A stretch of 64,000 nucleotides of DNA from Macrothele yani (lineage: Eukaryota > Arthropoda > Arachnida > Araneae > Macrothelidae): positions 87,982,194 to 88,046,193 of the forward strand of contig CM077002.1 of the NCBI GenBank assembly GCA_039090855.1, in the 5' to 3' direction. Every line of letters starts with the position of its first letter. Within the stretch, counting starts at the first letter, position 1. A program made the position numbers and the translations under genes. Below, piece after piece: positions 19,409 through 30,450 of the stretch. The notes beneath the pieces are model-generated. The model did not search any database, had not been told where the DNA came from, and saw nothing but the letters and a program-made list of their open reading frames with translations.

Positions 19409-21979
19409 CAGTCGAACTCTGTTAAGACAAGCTGTTCGGGATCGAACAAATTGCTCGTTATAGCCGTTACTCGTATAATCCGGGAAAGACCCAGAATATC
19501 AAGGAAATCATTCAAAAAATAAATTTCGTTATCAAATATAGTACATACAATGTTTAATGTTGAGAAATACATAGTACTTACGTTTAGTTGAAATTACCGT
19601 ACAATATTTCGGTTAGTTGTGGAATTCTTGAAAAATGTGTACGTACAGTACTACATACTCACAGAACTATACGTACCATTATACATACTGTAGTACATAC
19701 ATATGTAAGTACATACGATGTGATGCAGATTAAGTTGAAATTCTTGAATAATGGACATGTAAACTACATACGTACTATATGAAATACAATATGTACTATA
19801 CAGTACTGTAATTTTTGTACCATATAGTACTTAGATAAAATTAAGCACAGGTACAGTACTATCTGCCCAAAGCACATATCCTTTTTATTTCGCATGAAAA
19901 AATTTGGTTAATTTTAGCTGCGTTGTCCTTGACTTCAACCGAAAATCCGTCAGATTATGCCTAACAACTGATAATGCACTGAACACACACTCATTGCCAG
20001 AATTAGTTTAATAAAATCTAGTCAAAACATCCAAGGCATCTTGTGCTTGATTGTAAGTCACAACTTCTTGTGTTTCTGTAATGTTTTCGCCTTCACTGTC
20101 GGTTTCAGTTTCTTCATTCAGCGCAATGACTTCTTGCACAATTTGTTCCTCCGTTAAAATTTCAGTTGTTAGCACCACAGCGTCAATGTCGATAAAATCA
20201 TCAAGAGAATTGCAATTGGTAAAGGTGCTTAAATCTCTACTTTTTAACCATTCTGATAAGGGGAGATCATTGTCATCAATCACTTCAGTGCTTTCTACTA
20301 AAGTCTCCTTTAGAAGACCAGCCTTCCTATAACAATTTTGAATGGTTGTCGGAGTGACACTATCCCTAGCTGCTCTCATAAGAAGAACAGCATCCAATAC
20401 GGAAATCTTAATTTCTAGCTTCTTCTCCATTTTCTGTATTAATTGTATGGTTAGAAATTGCTGAAAATGGCACTTAAAGCTCCTAATAATCCCTTGGTCC
20501 ATAGGCTGTAGAATTGATATTGCGTTTGGTGGTAGGAACACAAGTTTGATATTTGTCAAGTTTTCTACTTTGGGATGTGCTGGGCAGTTGTCTATTAACA
20601 GCAAAATGTTTCTGTTTTTCTTTCGTAGTTCACGATCCCATTTATGAAGTTCTCCCGTAAAGGTATCTGATGTCATCCACGCCTTTCTGTTTGCTTTATA
20701 ATCAACCGGGAGATGCTGAACATTATTAAAACATCAAGGCTTTAATGATTTGCCAATCACCAATAATTTTCTTTTTCATTTCCTGCCATGTTCGCACAAA
20801 TTAGAACGGTTAGCCGATCCTTTGCCAATTTACCTCCAATGCATTTATCGCCTTTAAAGGTTAATGTCATGTCAGGGGTTCCCTTGTAAAAAATGCCCGT
20901 TTCATCAGCATTAAATATGTTCTGCTCACTGAATTCAGAAATGAAGCTGGGCCAAAAGCTTTTGATTTACAGATTCCTTATCTGCAGAGATTGATTCCCC
21001 TGACATTTTTGCGTAAACAGTATTGTGTCTGTTCTCGAAGCGATCAAGCCACCCATTACTGCATATAAAATTCTCATGACCGAACTGTACCTCAAATTTT
21101 TCTGCTTGCACTTTTAAAATCGGTCCATTGATAGGAAAACCAGCATCACATTGAACTTTAAACCAACAAAGTAAAGCTTCATCAGTATCATTTTTTTCAC
21201 ACTTTTTCATTTTTTTGCAATCTGTAAGATTGTTTTCAAATGCTGACAAAACTGCATCTTTGTTCTTCCACAATGTAGATACGGTAGATGATGAAAGTCC
21301 ATACTTTTTGCAAACAGCTGAATTTTTCTCGCCATCTTGCAGTTCCTGAATGATATCCATTTCCTCCCTGATGGAGAGAGCCTTTCTTTTAACACCAACC
21401 ATTTTGCTCACAATATCACACTTAATAAAAAAGGGGAGAGAAAGCATAAGTGATGTCGCAAGAGTAGGGCTGCGTGCGACTTTCTGATTAAAAAAAGGTT
21501 ACGATATGTCCCGTGCGAAGTTAAAATACTGAATGCACTAAGAAAACATGCATGTGGTTAGACCATAGCAGCCAATGAGAGAAAGCGAATTCCAGGAACC
21601 CTCTCGTAAACAGTGCCAAAGGAAAGGCTGGGAAGCTTTCCCCCACAAAATGCCGCCCCCACCTACCCTTGAGCTGAAATGCAAGACGTCATAAAACACT
21701 CCCCACTTTTCTCTCTGAGCAGGTGACACACAGATGGTCTTTTTGGGTAGCAGGTGGCTAAGTGACGCCACCTTTCAATGCTGCGCTATCTTTACTGGGC
21801 GTAAAAACAAAAAAAAAAATCTGAAAGTCTTGCAAATTTGCTTGCTATAACAGAGTTGATACTCATAACAAGCGGGATAATTTAACACTAATTGCATACG
21901 AAGCCAAACTTCTTCTGGCATTTACTTGCTATAGCCGGGACCTCGTTATACCCGAGCTTGTCTTAACCAAGTTCGACTG
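19409..21979 (-). mobile_element. Tigger/pogo DNA transposon
   Basis: Terminal inverted repeats begin cagtcgaact at 19409 and on the minus strand cagtcgaacttggttaagac at 21979; both are flanked by TA (19407-19408, 21980-21981). The interior near 19600-19860 is a run of tacgta/acatac dyads, probably subterminal. Size 2.57 kb is usual for Tigger elements. Confidence 0.93.
20008..21447 (-). pseudogene. Tigger/pogo transposase (CENP-B-like HTH plus DDE), disrupted
   Basis: Minus strand, likely Met at 21402 (MVGVKRKALSIREEMDIIQE). The first part has the pogo helix-turn-helix (VCKKYGLSSSTVSTLWKNKD) and a CENP-B-type second DNA-binding domain (SNGWLDRFENRH). A frameshift at about 20940 leads to IFNADETGIFYKG (first catalytic Asp). 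Another shift in an A-run near 20772 and an in-frame TGA (usual Arg codon) near 20728 follow. The last part, from 20676, has LLIDNCPAHP (second Asp) and SILQPMDQGIIRSFK (third Asp), and an acidic C-terminus. Despite only three lesions the protein is inactive. Confidence 0.9.
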
Positions 21980-23768
21980 TATACTGTAATTCTGCTCTTA
22001 ACATTGTTTATAATCAGCGACAGGATGCATGCCTCTGATGGAACTAGCCTCCAGTGTTTAGTGACAAAGGGCAAAAACTTCAATGAAAAGAACATGGCAG
22101 AATCACTAAATTTCCCAAATACCAATTTCATTATCATACCATTTCATACCAATTTCAGCATCATCATCTTAAAACTTTAGATATGCGCTTTTGTGCATTG
22201 AACATTTTGAATACGGACCCTTAAAACGAAAATGCAAAAGAGGTAAAAAAATTCATATAAAAAAACAACAACAAAAAAACAAAAAACAAAAACTTTTACT
22301 ACCCGAGTAGGTAAACAATATTTACACATGCCCGGCTGAGCATGTAACTTTTCAGATATTTTTCAAGCCCTGATATATTCTCTGGTATGAGATATGTATC
22401 TTTAGTACCTGGTACATGATCTGTTGCCATTTTCCAGTTTCTGAGAAAACTGGCCACTTTTTCCAAAAATAAATGGAAGATGTGTGCCAAATAATGTGCA
22501 GTTCTTTTTTTTTTTTTTTTTTTTCATGTCAACCCAAAAATTTATTTGGTAGGGGACTTGAATTTTATTTCTTGACATAATTGGAGTTTTTCTGTTCCAT
22601 TCCCCAGAAAGCCAAGAAAAAGTTAAGAATTTCTTTCTACTCAAAATTTCTGACTTTTTGTTTTTCCTTTCCCTTCCTGTGGTGTCTTTTATGGGATGCT
22701 AGAATGTGTGTGAAGTGTACGAAAGTTGTGTGCTCATGTGTTTTTATTGGTGTTCTGGGAGCTATTTTATTTTTCCATTCGTACTGAGATCAAGAAAAAA
22801 AGGGGGAAATTATTGTCTTTCATGTTGCTTAAGGTTATTGAAGTACTGTGTTCATTTGTTATGTTTCATTCCAGTAGTGTTATTCATGACAGGTCTACAG
22901 AGTATCTCTGCAGAGTGATAGTTCCGATCGACAAGGTATTTGTATCGAATTAATTTGAGTGAACTTAATTCTGTTGTGATATGTATACATAAAATATTTT
23001 TTCCTTCTGTATCTTCTTCAAATGAGCTCAGTGTGTCAGTTAAATGAAAGAATATAACTAACTTTTCTTATGAGTACAGTAAACTAAATTGTAATTATAT
23101 AAATATATTATTTTCCTAAACAGTGAAATAATTTATTTTTCTTTTGCACCTCTTGCCCTATCCATTTCATTTTAAAGTGATGCATTTGTAAAAAGGTATT
23201 TTCACTTCAGAAAGAAGCACGATGCAAACTATGTGTTTAGAAGAGTTGTATTGTCTGTAATACTGACCGGATTCATGACTAAGTTAAGAGGAAAGTTTTA
23301 TTTTATGGATCAGATTTCATCCCATCATTTTGAGAAATAGCCTGGAATTTCTTTTTAGGTTGCCCAAAAGTGTTTCAGTTAGAGGAATTTTGAGCATTGT
23401 GAATTTATTTTTGGAACACTGCAGTTGGTCAAGGTCGCTGGCACAGCGAACTCCGTAACCTTAGGGTTCTGTAAAAGTTTAACCGGGGGTTAGCTAATTC
23501 TTCTATTGGTCATCTACTGTTGCTATATGATTCTTCATCCAATTAGAGCCCTTGAGTCATTGGCCAGCTAAGCAAGGCTTGAGGCACTATATAAAAATGC
23601 CATTTTCCACCCTTGTCTCTCTCTCTCTCTGAATTTTGTTGTGGTGTTTGCCCGTTAGCATTTAGCCATAAGTTTCTGCCACCACCGAGAGCCAGCTCTC
23701 CTCTTCATGGAACAAGGCAGGTGATCAAACTATATCCAGCAAAGTTATTGTTACTGAAATAGAAATAG
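21980..23768. other. Intron sequence without a recognised gene
   Basis: Contains A-rich (22258-22290) and T-rich (22505-22525) tracts. Around 23440-23740 the base composition is more balanced: a TATA-like actatataaaaatgcc at 23587, 30 bp before a ct-rich run, could be the promoter part of an old LTR or SINE, but no termini or primer site were found. Confidence 0.4.
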
Positions 23769-24060
23769 CAGGGCGCAGTCTTCCCAAAATTCCTAAAATA
23801 TCCCTAAAAAAGCATAAAAGATCCTAAAATTTTTCCAACATTAATTTTTTGGTTTTATATGTCAAAAATGGTTTCTTTGTGATACATTTTCTTATATACA
23901 GTAATGTTCACATGGTTCGTATGCATCCTGGAGATCCTGAAAATCCTGGAAAAGTCCTGGAATTCCATTTTGTCTTGGAAAAGTCCTGGAGATGTCCTAA
24001 AATTCTGTTACATGTCCTGGAATTTTATCCATTCTTCCCTTTTTGTCCCTGCATGATGTT
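23769..24060 (+). mobile_element. hAT-like terminal sequence with subterminal repeats
   Basis: Starts cagggcgcagtcttccc and continues with cctaaaatatccctaaaaa-type repeats; at 23930-24030 comes a second set of tcctggaaaagtcctgg repeats. Such short direct repeats next to a CAGGG end are typical of hAT ends. No transposase and no confident right end; it runs into tandem array B as the end at 14125 runs towards array A. Confidence 0.4.
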
Positions 24061-24219
24061 TTATAGTTGAGGATTTTTCTACTGACATAACTTATGTCTG
24101 ACAAATAAATTTCCCACCCCACCCTCTGCAAAATGCCGGGGCTGTTGGTTTTCTTGTCTGCTAGCAGGACTGAAACTGCGTTATTGGCATAGTTTGCATC
24201 GTGCTTATGTTATCACTTT

Positions 24220-25730
24220 GTCCACCTGGGGTGACCATATCTCTGCAATTATTAGCTTGATTTCTAAAATTCTTTTTGCATCGGAAAGCTTAAAATGTGA
24301 CAATGATGATCCTTTCATTCCAGTTTTTTCCCGATGCACAACTTCGCTGCTAGAGGACGCAAATGTAGATCGTATCGAATTTAAAATGCATTTTATTTCA
24401 TATATTTGCTTCTAAATATCCAATTGAAAAAATTCTTTTTCCTTTCGATGACATTTATATCAAAGACTATTTTAGTAGTTACAGTCCCTTTTTCAAATAA
24501 TGCATACATTTTTTGCAGGGGGCATAAAGGTAAATTATGATTTTCCCAATATCTCCGCTTCTAAAAGTTCAATTTGAAAAATTATTCCTGCGTCGGATAC
24601 ATCACTTGAGGGGAAATGTTTTGCATATAATTTCTCATTTTTGGTAAAGAATGATTTAGCCACCAGGGGCATAAGTATTTATTTTTGCTTCTGATATATT
24701 TGCAACAAAATCTGAGCAGGAAACTAAATTGAAAAAATTCTTCCATGAACCCGATACCACTCACCTCAGAAAACTTTTTGAGAACACCTCCTGCTTAAAA
24801 GAGTGCATAATTTTCCCACCAGGGGCATACACATATACCTTATTTTTGTCCATATCTCTGTTTCTAGGAGTCCAATTTGAAAAATTATTTCTTTGTTGAA
24901 GAACATTTGCAGTGCAAAGTGTTTCTCATATAATTTCAAATATTTCTTAATCCTCATGTGTGCCGTTAGAGGGTGTAAGTTCACATTTCCGTTTAGAGCA
25001 ATATCTGTGAGACTAAAAAACCTGATTGCAACATATTCTCTTTTGATCAGATACTACTAACTGTGAAAACTCTATGTGTATTTTCTTCCCAAAATAGTGC
25101 ACAATTTCACCTCTAGGGGGCACAAATATTTAATCTATTTTTCTCAATATCTGTACTTCTAAATGTCTGATTAAAAAAATTCTTTTAATACCTGATACCA
25201 TTTACCTTATGGAACACTTTAGGTTTATATTTGAGGAAGTTTGTGGTTCACAATTCTGCCACTAGGTGGTGTATGTGTACTATCGTTTGCAGCCCATCTC
25301 TGCCTCTAAAAACCCTATTGAAGAATTTCTTTTTTTACTGTATGCCATTTGGTATGATAAAGATGGAGAGTAAATAAGATTTTTGCTACAATAAGAAAAT
25401 CATCTTCAAATAATGTATAACTTTCCCCTAGGGATTGTAAAGGTAAAAACGTTTTTCTTGCTATCTCTGATTCCGGGAGACGTATTTGAAAATTTCTTTT
25501 TCCTTAGCATAGCTATTGCTATGAAGAATGCTTTTCGCCTGTTTTCAATTTTTCCATTATGCAAAATTCTTCCGCTAAAAGGCATAGAGTTATATCATGT
25601 TTCCTTCTATCTCTCTTCTTTTAACTGCTCGATTTGAAAATCTTTTAGTCTCTAATACCTTCCTTCTGCTATGGGAAACGCTTTTTTGCGCCATTTGCGA
25701 ATTTTCGTAACATACTTTTTAGCCACTGTA
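24220..25730 (+). repeat. Degenerate ~150-bp tandem array B with CTCF-like core
   Basis: Nine or ten units of the family seen in array A, same orientation. Gc-rich cores start near 24347, 24513, 24660, 24817, 24962, 25108, 25258, 25424 and 25571, spacings of 145-166 bp. Cores include gccaccaggggcataag (24657), cccaccaggggcataca (24816), cacctctagggggcaca (25109) and gccactaggtggtgta (25255). Each is followed by cttctaaa...ttgaaaaattctt. The core is better kept than its AT-rich surroundings. Confidence 0.85.
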
Positions 25731-25831
25731 GAAGTTAATAGCTGAGTTTTTTTATTTATTTATTATTATTTTTTTGTGGGTTATTTTGACTTTCACTGAA
25801 ATTTTCTAATGAATACTTTATATAAAAATTT

Positions 25832-25880
25832 AAGCCCGTTGAATTGCTCATGGTGGTCGTTAAACTTCTAATAAAAAAAT
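25832..25880 (+). mobile_element. SINE 3' end fragment
   Basis: aagcccgttgaattgctcat, then ggtggtcgttaaac and an A-rich tail, closely matches the 3' 50 bp of the tRNA-derived SINE at 46371-46594. The rest of this copy is missing. Confidence 0.75.
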
Positions 25881-25900
25881 ATGTATATATACTGTATATA

Positions 25901-27110
25901 CACTGAAGAGCAATTTAATTAGAGACAGCTGGCGTTATGCAAATGTGGCGCTGTGGGTGGCCCTGTAAACGGAAACGACATGATGTATGCAGCAATCCGA
26001 CAATACAAGGAGTAATGCGACGGGAATCAGTAAGAGTTGGATGCAGTATGGGTAAGACGAAGGATCTAAGTGTATTTGATCGTGGGCAAATTGTTGGGGC
26101 CCGACGAATGGGTAACTCCATCTCGGAAGTCATGCAGGCACTGGAATTTTCACGAGCCACTGTGCCACGGGTGCACCATGAGTACATCGAATCCGTTAAA
26201 ACAATCCTTGCAAGGGCCAACTGCCGTGGACAACAGCATGTGGATGAGCGGGGTCATCGTCGGCTGGCTCGCATTGTAACAGCGGATAGACGTGCCACAG
26301 TGCAAGAAATCACTCGGCAATTTAACTCTGGTGCACAAAAACGTGTTAGCAGCCACACCATCCAGAACCATCTCCTCGCTATGGGGTACAGAAGCCATCG
26401 TCCCACGAGGGTACCGCTGCTGACCGCACATCACAGGGTGCAAAGATTAGCATGGGCACGGGAACATTGCCACTGGACCCTAGACACGTGGAAAAATGTT
26501 GCCTGGACTGACGAGTCGAGATTCACATAGGTACATGCGGATGGCAGGATACGAGTATGGCGCAAATCACATGAAGCGATGGATCCTTCTTGCCAGCAGG
26601 GTACTCTTCAAGCTGGTGGGGGTGGCATTCTCGTCTAGGGACTGTTTTCGTGGACTGAAATGGGACCCCTGGTACGTGTGACATCGTCCTTCACAGGTCA
26701 ATGTAACCGGGATATCCTGGACGACCATTTGCTCCTGTTTGTGAGTCTTCAACATCCCACTGGAGACCTCATCTTGCAACAATGCACCGTGCCATCACTT
26801 CTGAATTGTATCCGAATGGTTGAACACTCCACCGACGTGACCTCGCCTGCTTGGCCAGCTAGGTCATCTGACCTCAATCTCATTGAGCACATCTGGGATA
26901 CCATTGAAAGAGATGTTCGAAGCTCTGACCCCCTCTATCAAATCTTCGTGAACTGTGGGAGCTTGTTCAGGGGTCGTGGATCCATATGGCTTCCCAAGGC
27001 TTCCGGTGTCTTGTCGAGTCCATGCCGAGACAAATCGGCGCCGTCATCAGGGTGAAAGGTGGTGCTACACGTTACTAGACAGGTATCTCTAATTCAACTG
27101 CTCTTCAGTG
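25901..27110 (+). mobile_element. Tc1-like transposon, decayed
   Basis: Termini cactgaagagcaatttaatt (left) and the complement of ttcaactgctcttcagtg (right, ending 27110) are 27-bp inverted repeats with a few mismatches, flanked by TA (25899-25900, 27111-27112). About 1.2 kb. Confidence 0.9.
26048..27055 (+). pseudogene. Tc1-like transposase with several stops and shifts
   Basis: Starts at the ATG at 26048 (MGKTKDLSVFDRGQIVGARR). N-terminal helix-turn-helix part, then VTADRRATVQEITRQFNSGA, MGYRSHRPTRVPLLTAHHR and NVAWTDESRFT (first Asp) before a stop at 26528. Later frames give GGGGILVWGLF (about 26620), a mutated second Asp site (LILQQCTVPS instead of FQQDNAP, about 26770) and ARSSDLNLIEHIWDTIERDV with the Glu preserved (about 26862). 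The C-terminus is recognisable to about 27030. Clearly inactive. Confidence 0.88.
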
Positions 27111-27375
27111 TATATAAATTTGCCCTGGAATCTGATTGCTTTCTAATATCAGAAACTTAAATCTAATTGTTTCTTAGCATTTTCTGAGCTAAGTAATCAC
27201 TTTTCATCTTCTATAATTAGTTTTCTAAGCATGTCCAGTTAAATTGCCTTGATCACTAATGAATGCAGTTTTACGCAGTATTTGGACTTAAGGTTTTCCC
27301 CATTTTCCTCTTTCATTTCACGTTGGGAATTTTTGTGCATACTTTGCTTGCTGGCGAGTACAAATTTAAAACATA

Positions 27376-28274
27376 CAGTAGTGGCCAAAATTGTGGAAAC
27401 CTTTTGGAAATAGTGCTGCATTTTTGAGGTTTGATGAATCAATCATAACACCACTTTTTTTTTTTTTGAGTAATACCATAAAATTCTATATCAATGGAAA
27501 GATAATTTCATCAAGAATGTAATGCAATAACTTTTATGAAGGATTTTGTATTAGAACAGCAGTTATAAAATAGAAGAAAAGTGAAACACATAAAAAACAT
27601 GAGATATACAAAAATTCTCACCATGTCAGTTAATACTTAGTTGGGTAACCTTTAGCGTTAATTACAGCGTTACAATGCCTTCCCATGGAGTGAACCAAGT
27701 TTTTTAGTTCTGCAGCTGTTACAATGTGAAACCAAGATTGAATTAGTGCTTCAATTAATTGGGTTTTATTGCTGAATTGTTTCTGACTAACAAGTTTTTT
27801 AGTCAGCTCCATAGATTTTCATTCCAGCAGTGGAATATGATTATCTTGAAACCACTTTTTGCACACAGCAGCAACATGATATGGAGCTGAATCCTGTTGA
27901 AATATAAATGCTTCATTATCTTGAAAAAGATCACATGCAGAAGGCTTCATTTTGGGCTCAAATATTTCATTAATGTATTTTTGGCCATTTATATTCCCAT
28001 TAATCACGCAAATTCTGCCCATACCTTTTCATGTCATACAACCCCAGATCATAACACTAACTGGGTGTTTCACGGTACATGTAATGCAATCAGGATGCAA
28101 ATCTCCTCCAATTTTTCTCCTTATGTATTTTATGCCATCACTACCAAACAGGGAGATTTTGGTTCGCTTATCTGATGGCTTATCCCGCCACTCAGCAACC
28201 TCACTTTGCTGTCTTTGTGTGATCCTCTGGAGGTTCTCTGCCTTTCCGATTCTTCAAAATAGTAACACCATTAG
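27376..28274 (-). mobile_element. 5'-truncated Tc1-like transposon
   Basis: The 3' terminus is at 27376 (cagtagtggccaaaattgtg, TA at 27374-27375). On the minus strand the element is recognisable up to about 28262 and is then replaced by a hAT-type end at 28275. The N-terminal half and other terminus are not seen. Confidence 0.75.
27630..28230 (-). pseudogene. Tc1-like transposase C-terminal half with deletion over the catalytic Glu
   Basis: Reads FSLFGSDGIKYIRRK and VKHPVSVMIWGC (about 28160-28050), then ICVINGNINGQKYINEIFEP and FIFQQDSAPYHVA (second Asp) to HIPLLE at 27822. The expected WPGNSPDLNPIEN is missing: LLE is followed within a few bases by LWS-type sequence and then ELTKKL. This is a small deletion that removed the third catalytic residue. 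The rest, VHSMGRHCNAVINAKGYPTK, is the normal end of the protein. Confidence 0.8.
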
Positions 28275-30067
28275 TAGAGATGCCAAATACTATGTACTTT
28301 GAATCCTCCAAAATATCGAATATATGTACTATGAAATATCTATGTACTATGGATTTCTACGGATATCATGTTTAAACTATGAACTTACGGAGATGTGAAA
28401 AACTACAGATTTTTCCAAAAATCTCGGATATTTCCGTAAAATTGAATTAAAAAAAAGTCGATCATAGTCAAATGTAGTGATTTTTGTGATAACATCACAA
28501 AGCAGTCACACAGCAAGCATGTTTGCTCAACGGGAGTTGATATCCTTCACGCACAGCTGTTCTTTGCCCATAGCAAGAGAAAATCTCTCCCTCGGTCTTT
28601 CGCAAACAGCCAAAGAAAACGTCTCACCACAACAGCAGCAGCTGCATGTATTCCCTTCTTTATCCTTATCATATTCGTCTTCAAAATTAAATGTTGTAAT
28701 TAATTAATATTGATTCTTTCTAGATTATATTTTATTTAATGTTGTAAAAGTGTTGTGTATTCCTTCAACTTTTATGTCATGAACCTTTAAAAAATGTGTT
28801 TTATGTTTACGCCTTAATCATACAATTGTTCTAAACAGCCTTATCTTGCTTTCGATGTATATATTTCTATTTGTCAAATGTTTAACGTAATGGGTTTTTC
28901 TGACGCTTCGAAGCGAAGCAATGTTCATTGCAAAACACCTACTTGTGTTTCCCCTTTCTTCCTCCTGACTGTTACTACTGCGTGTGCATGCCAGATGTGA
29001 CATATTTTCTCACTCTCCTCCTTTGCTGTCAGCAGCGAGTGTTTATGTTACTATGACAGATTTGCGAAGAGCACTTTTTTTTTTTCTCTCATAAAAATGT
29101 TCTGCTAAACTGAGGGGTGTTTTATTTTATCTTGTCAGATTCACAAGGACTTTCTTCCTTAATAGCTTGTTTTAAACATTGCTTTCCCCAGATCATTCTT
29201 TGTTGGGAATCTTTTAATTTCAGTTTTAATCCTTTTGTTTTTTATTTGAGGATTTTATTTTCATTACTCACTTGCATATTAAGTTGTGACATGTTATTTC
29301 CACGCATTTTAGCAGAAAACTTCTATTGTGTTAATCAAACATTGCATGAATTTTTATTGTAATTTATTCTATTTGCATTGCCTTTTTATTTTATTCTTTT
29401 TTTCAGAATTGATTTATTTATGCAATTTAAAATACCTTTTTGATTAGTTTTTTCATATAATAAGCATTTAATGCTAATTTTCTATTTATCCGCATAATAA
29501 AGCTATTAAACCTTTCAAAGTTAATTGTTCTGTGCGGCGTTGGTCTTTGCTCCTATTGTGTTTGTCGTGTGCAAATTTACTTGTGATAGTGTAGGGAAAA
29601 TGGCCACTTGCCTCTACTAATATTCTCGGATCTAAAAAGCAAAAAAGTTGTCAAAAATTCAAGGACACAGAAATTCTTGCGAATTTCTTTTTAATCGCAC
29701 ACAGACGAAAAGACGATTGCGGTCGGCATTTTTACTCTAAAACACGGGAGGAATAACCGTAAGTGTGCGGTATCACGCACTTATGGCATAACATATTTAT
29801 TAATACAACATATTAAAAGGCAGAGTTGAAATGGTATGTATTTTTTGTGTATTTACTAAGTTTTTTTCCATTTTAACGGTACTTAGGTATGTTGCAAAAT
29901 TTATCCAAGTATTGTCCTCCATCCAGATTAAAATGTAGCAGTGCACTCTGGGAAATACGCATGCTACCCTGCAAATTTTAATGTGGAAACTTGACTTGAC
30001 TTCACTACGGAAAGACTCTGCGCGCCACTGGACTACTGATAACTTCCTTCAGATATTGGCATCTCTG
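28275..30067. mobile_element. Non-autonomous hAT element, 6-bp-duplication family (copy 0)
   Basis: Left end tagagatgccaaatactatg, right end gatattggcatctctg; flanking hexamers cattag (28269-28274) and cactag (30068-30073) differ at one base. Left subterminal sequence is rich in ctatgta/tacgga, and the right end, read inward, has cagtagt, as in the other copies. No transposase is recognisable in its 1.8 kb; open frames inside resemble nothing I know. It interrupts or abuts the Tc1 remnant at 27376-28274. Confidence 0.65.
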
Positions 30068-30450
30068 CACTAGCAAAATTCGATCATTCTTGGCAATGTG
30101 CCGTAAAAAAATTCCATAATTTTGCTTGGATTTTTGCCCTGATTTGTTGCACCGAGACACTTCTTGACCAGCGCTCTCCAACGAAGAGGCGGGGTTTAAA
30201 GTGCTGATCACTTTGATTTATGCGTAGCTGTGACTTTTGCTTGTCCCTGTGCCCTGAAACCAAAACCATAACTGAAATGACGAAGTTCTAAACAGAGGAT
30301 GTGCCACACCACAAGGATGTTTTTCTTGGTTGATGTATACAAGTCTCGTCTTTTTTGTACCTCATTTTTTCTGCTGTTTTTGCGGTACCGTGTCAAATTT
30401 GATAACAAACAGCATATTCCATTATTCATCTTGTTTAAATTCTTATTGAA

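Noticed and set aside
23587..23640. Promoter (actatataaaaatgcc followed by a ct-rich initiator-like run)
   Set aside because: No transcript, LTR ends or downstream gene to support it; kept only as a note in the gap entry.
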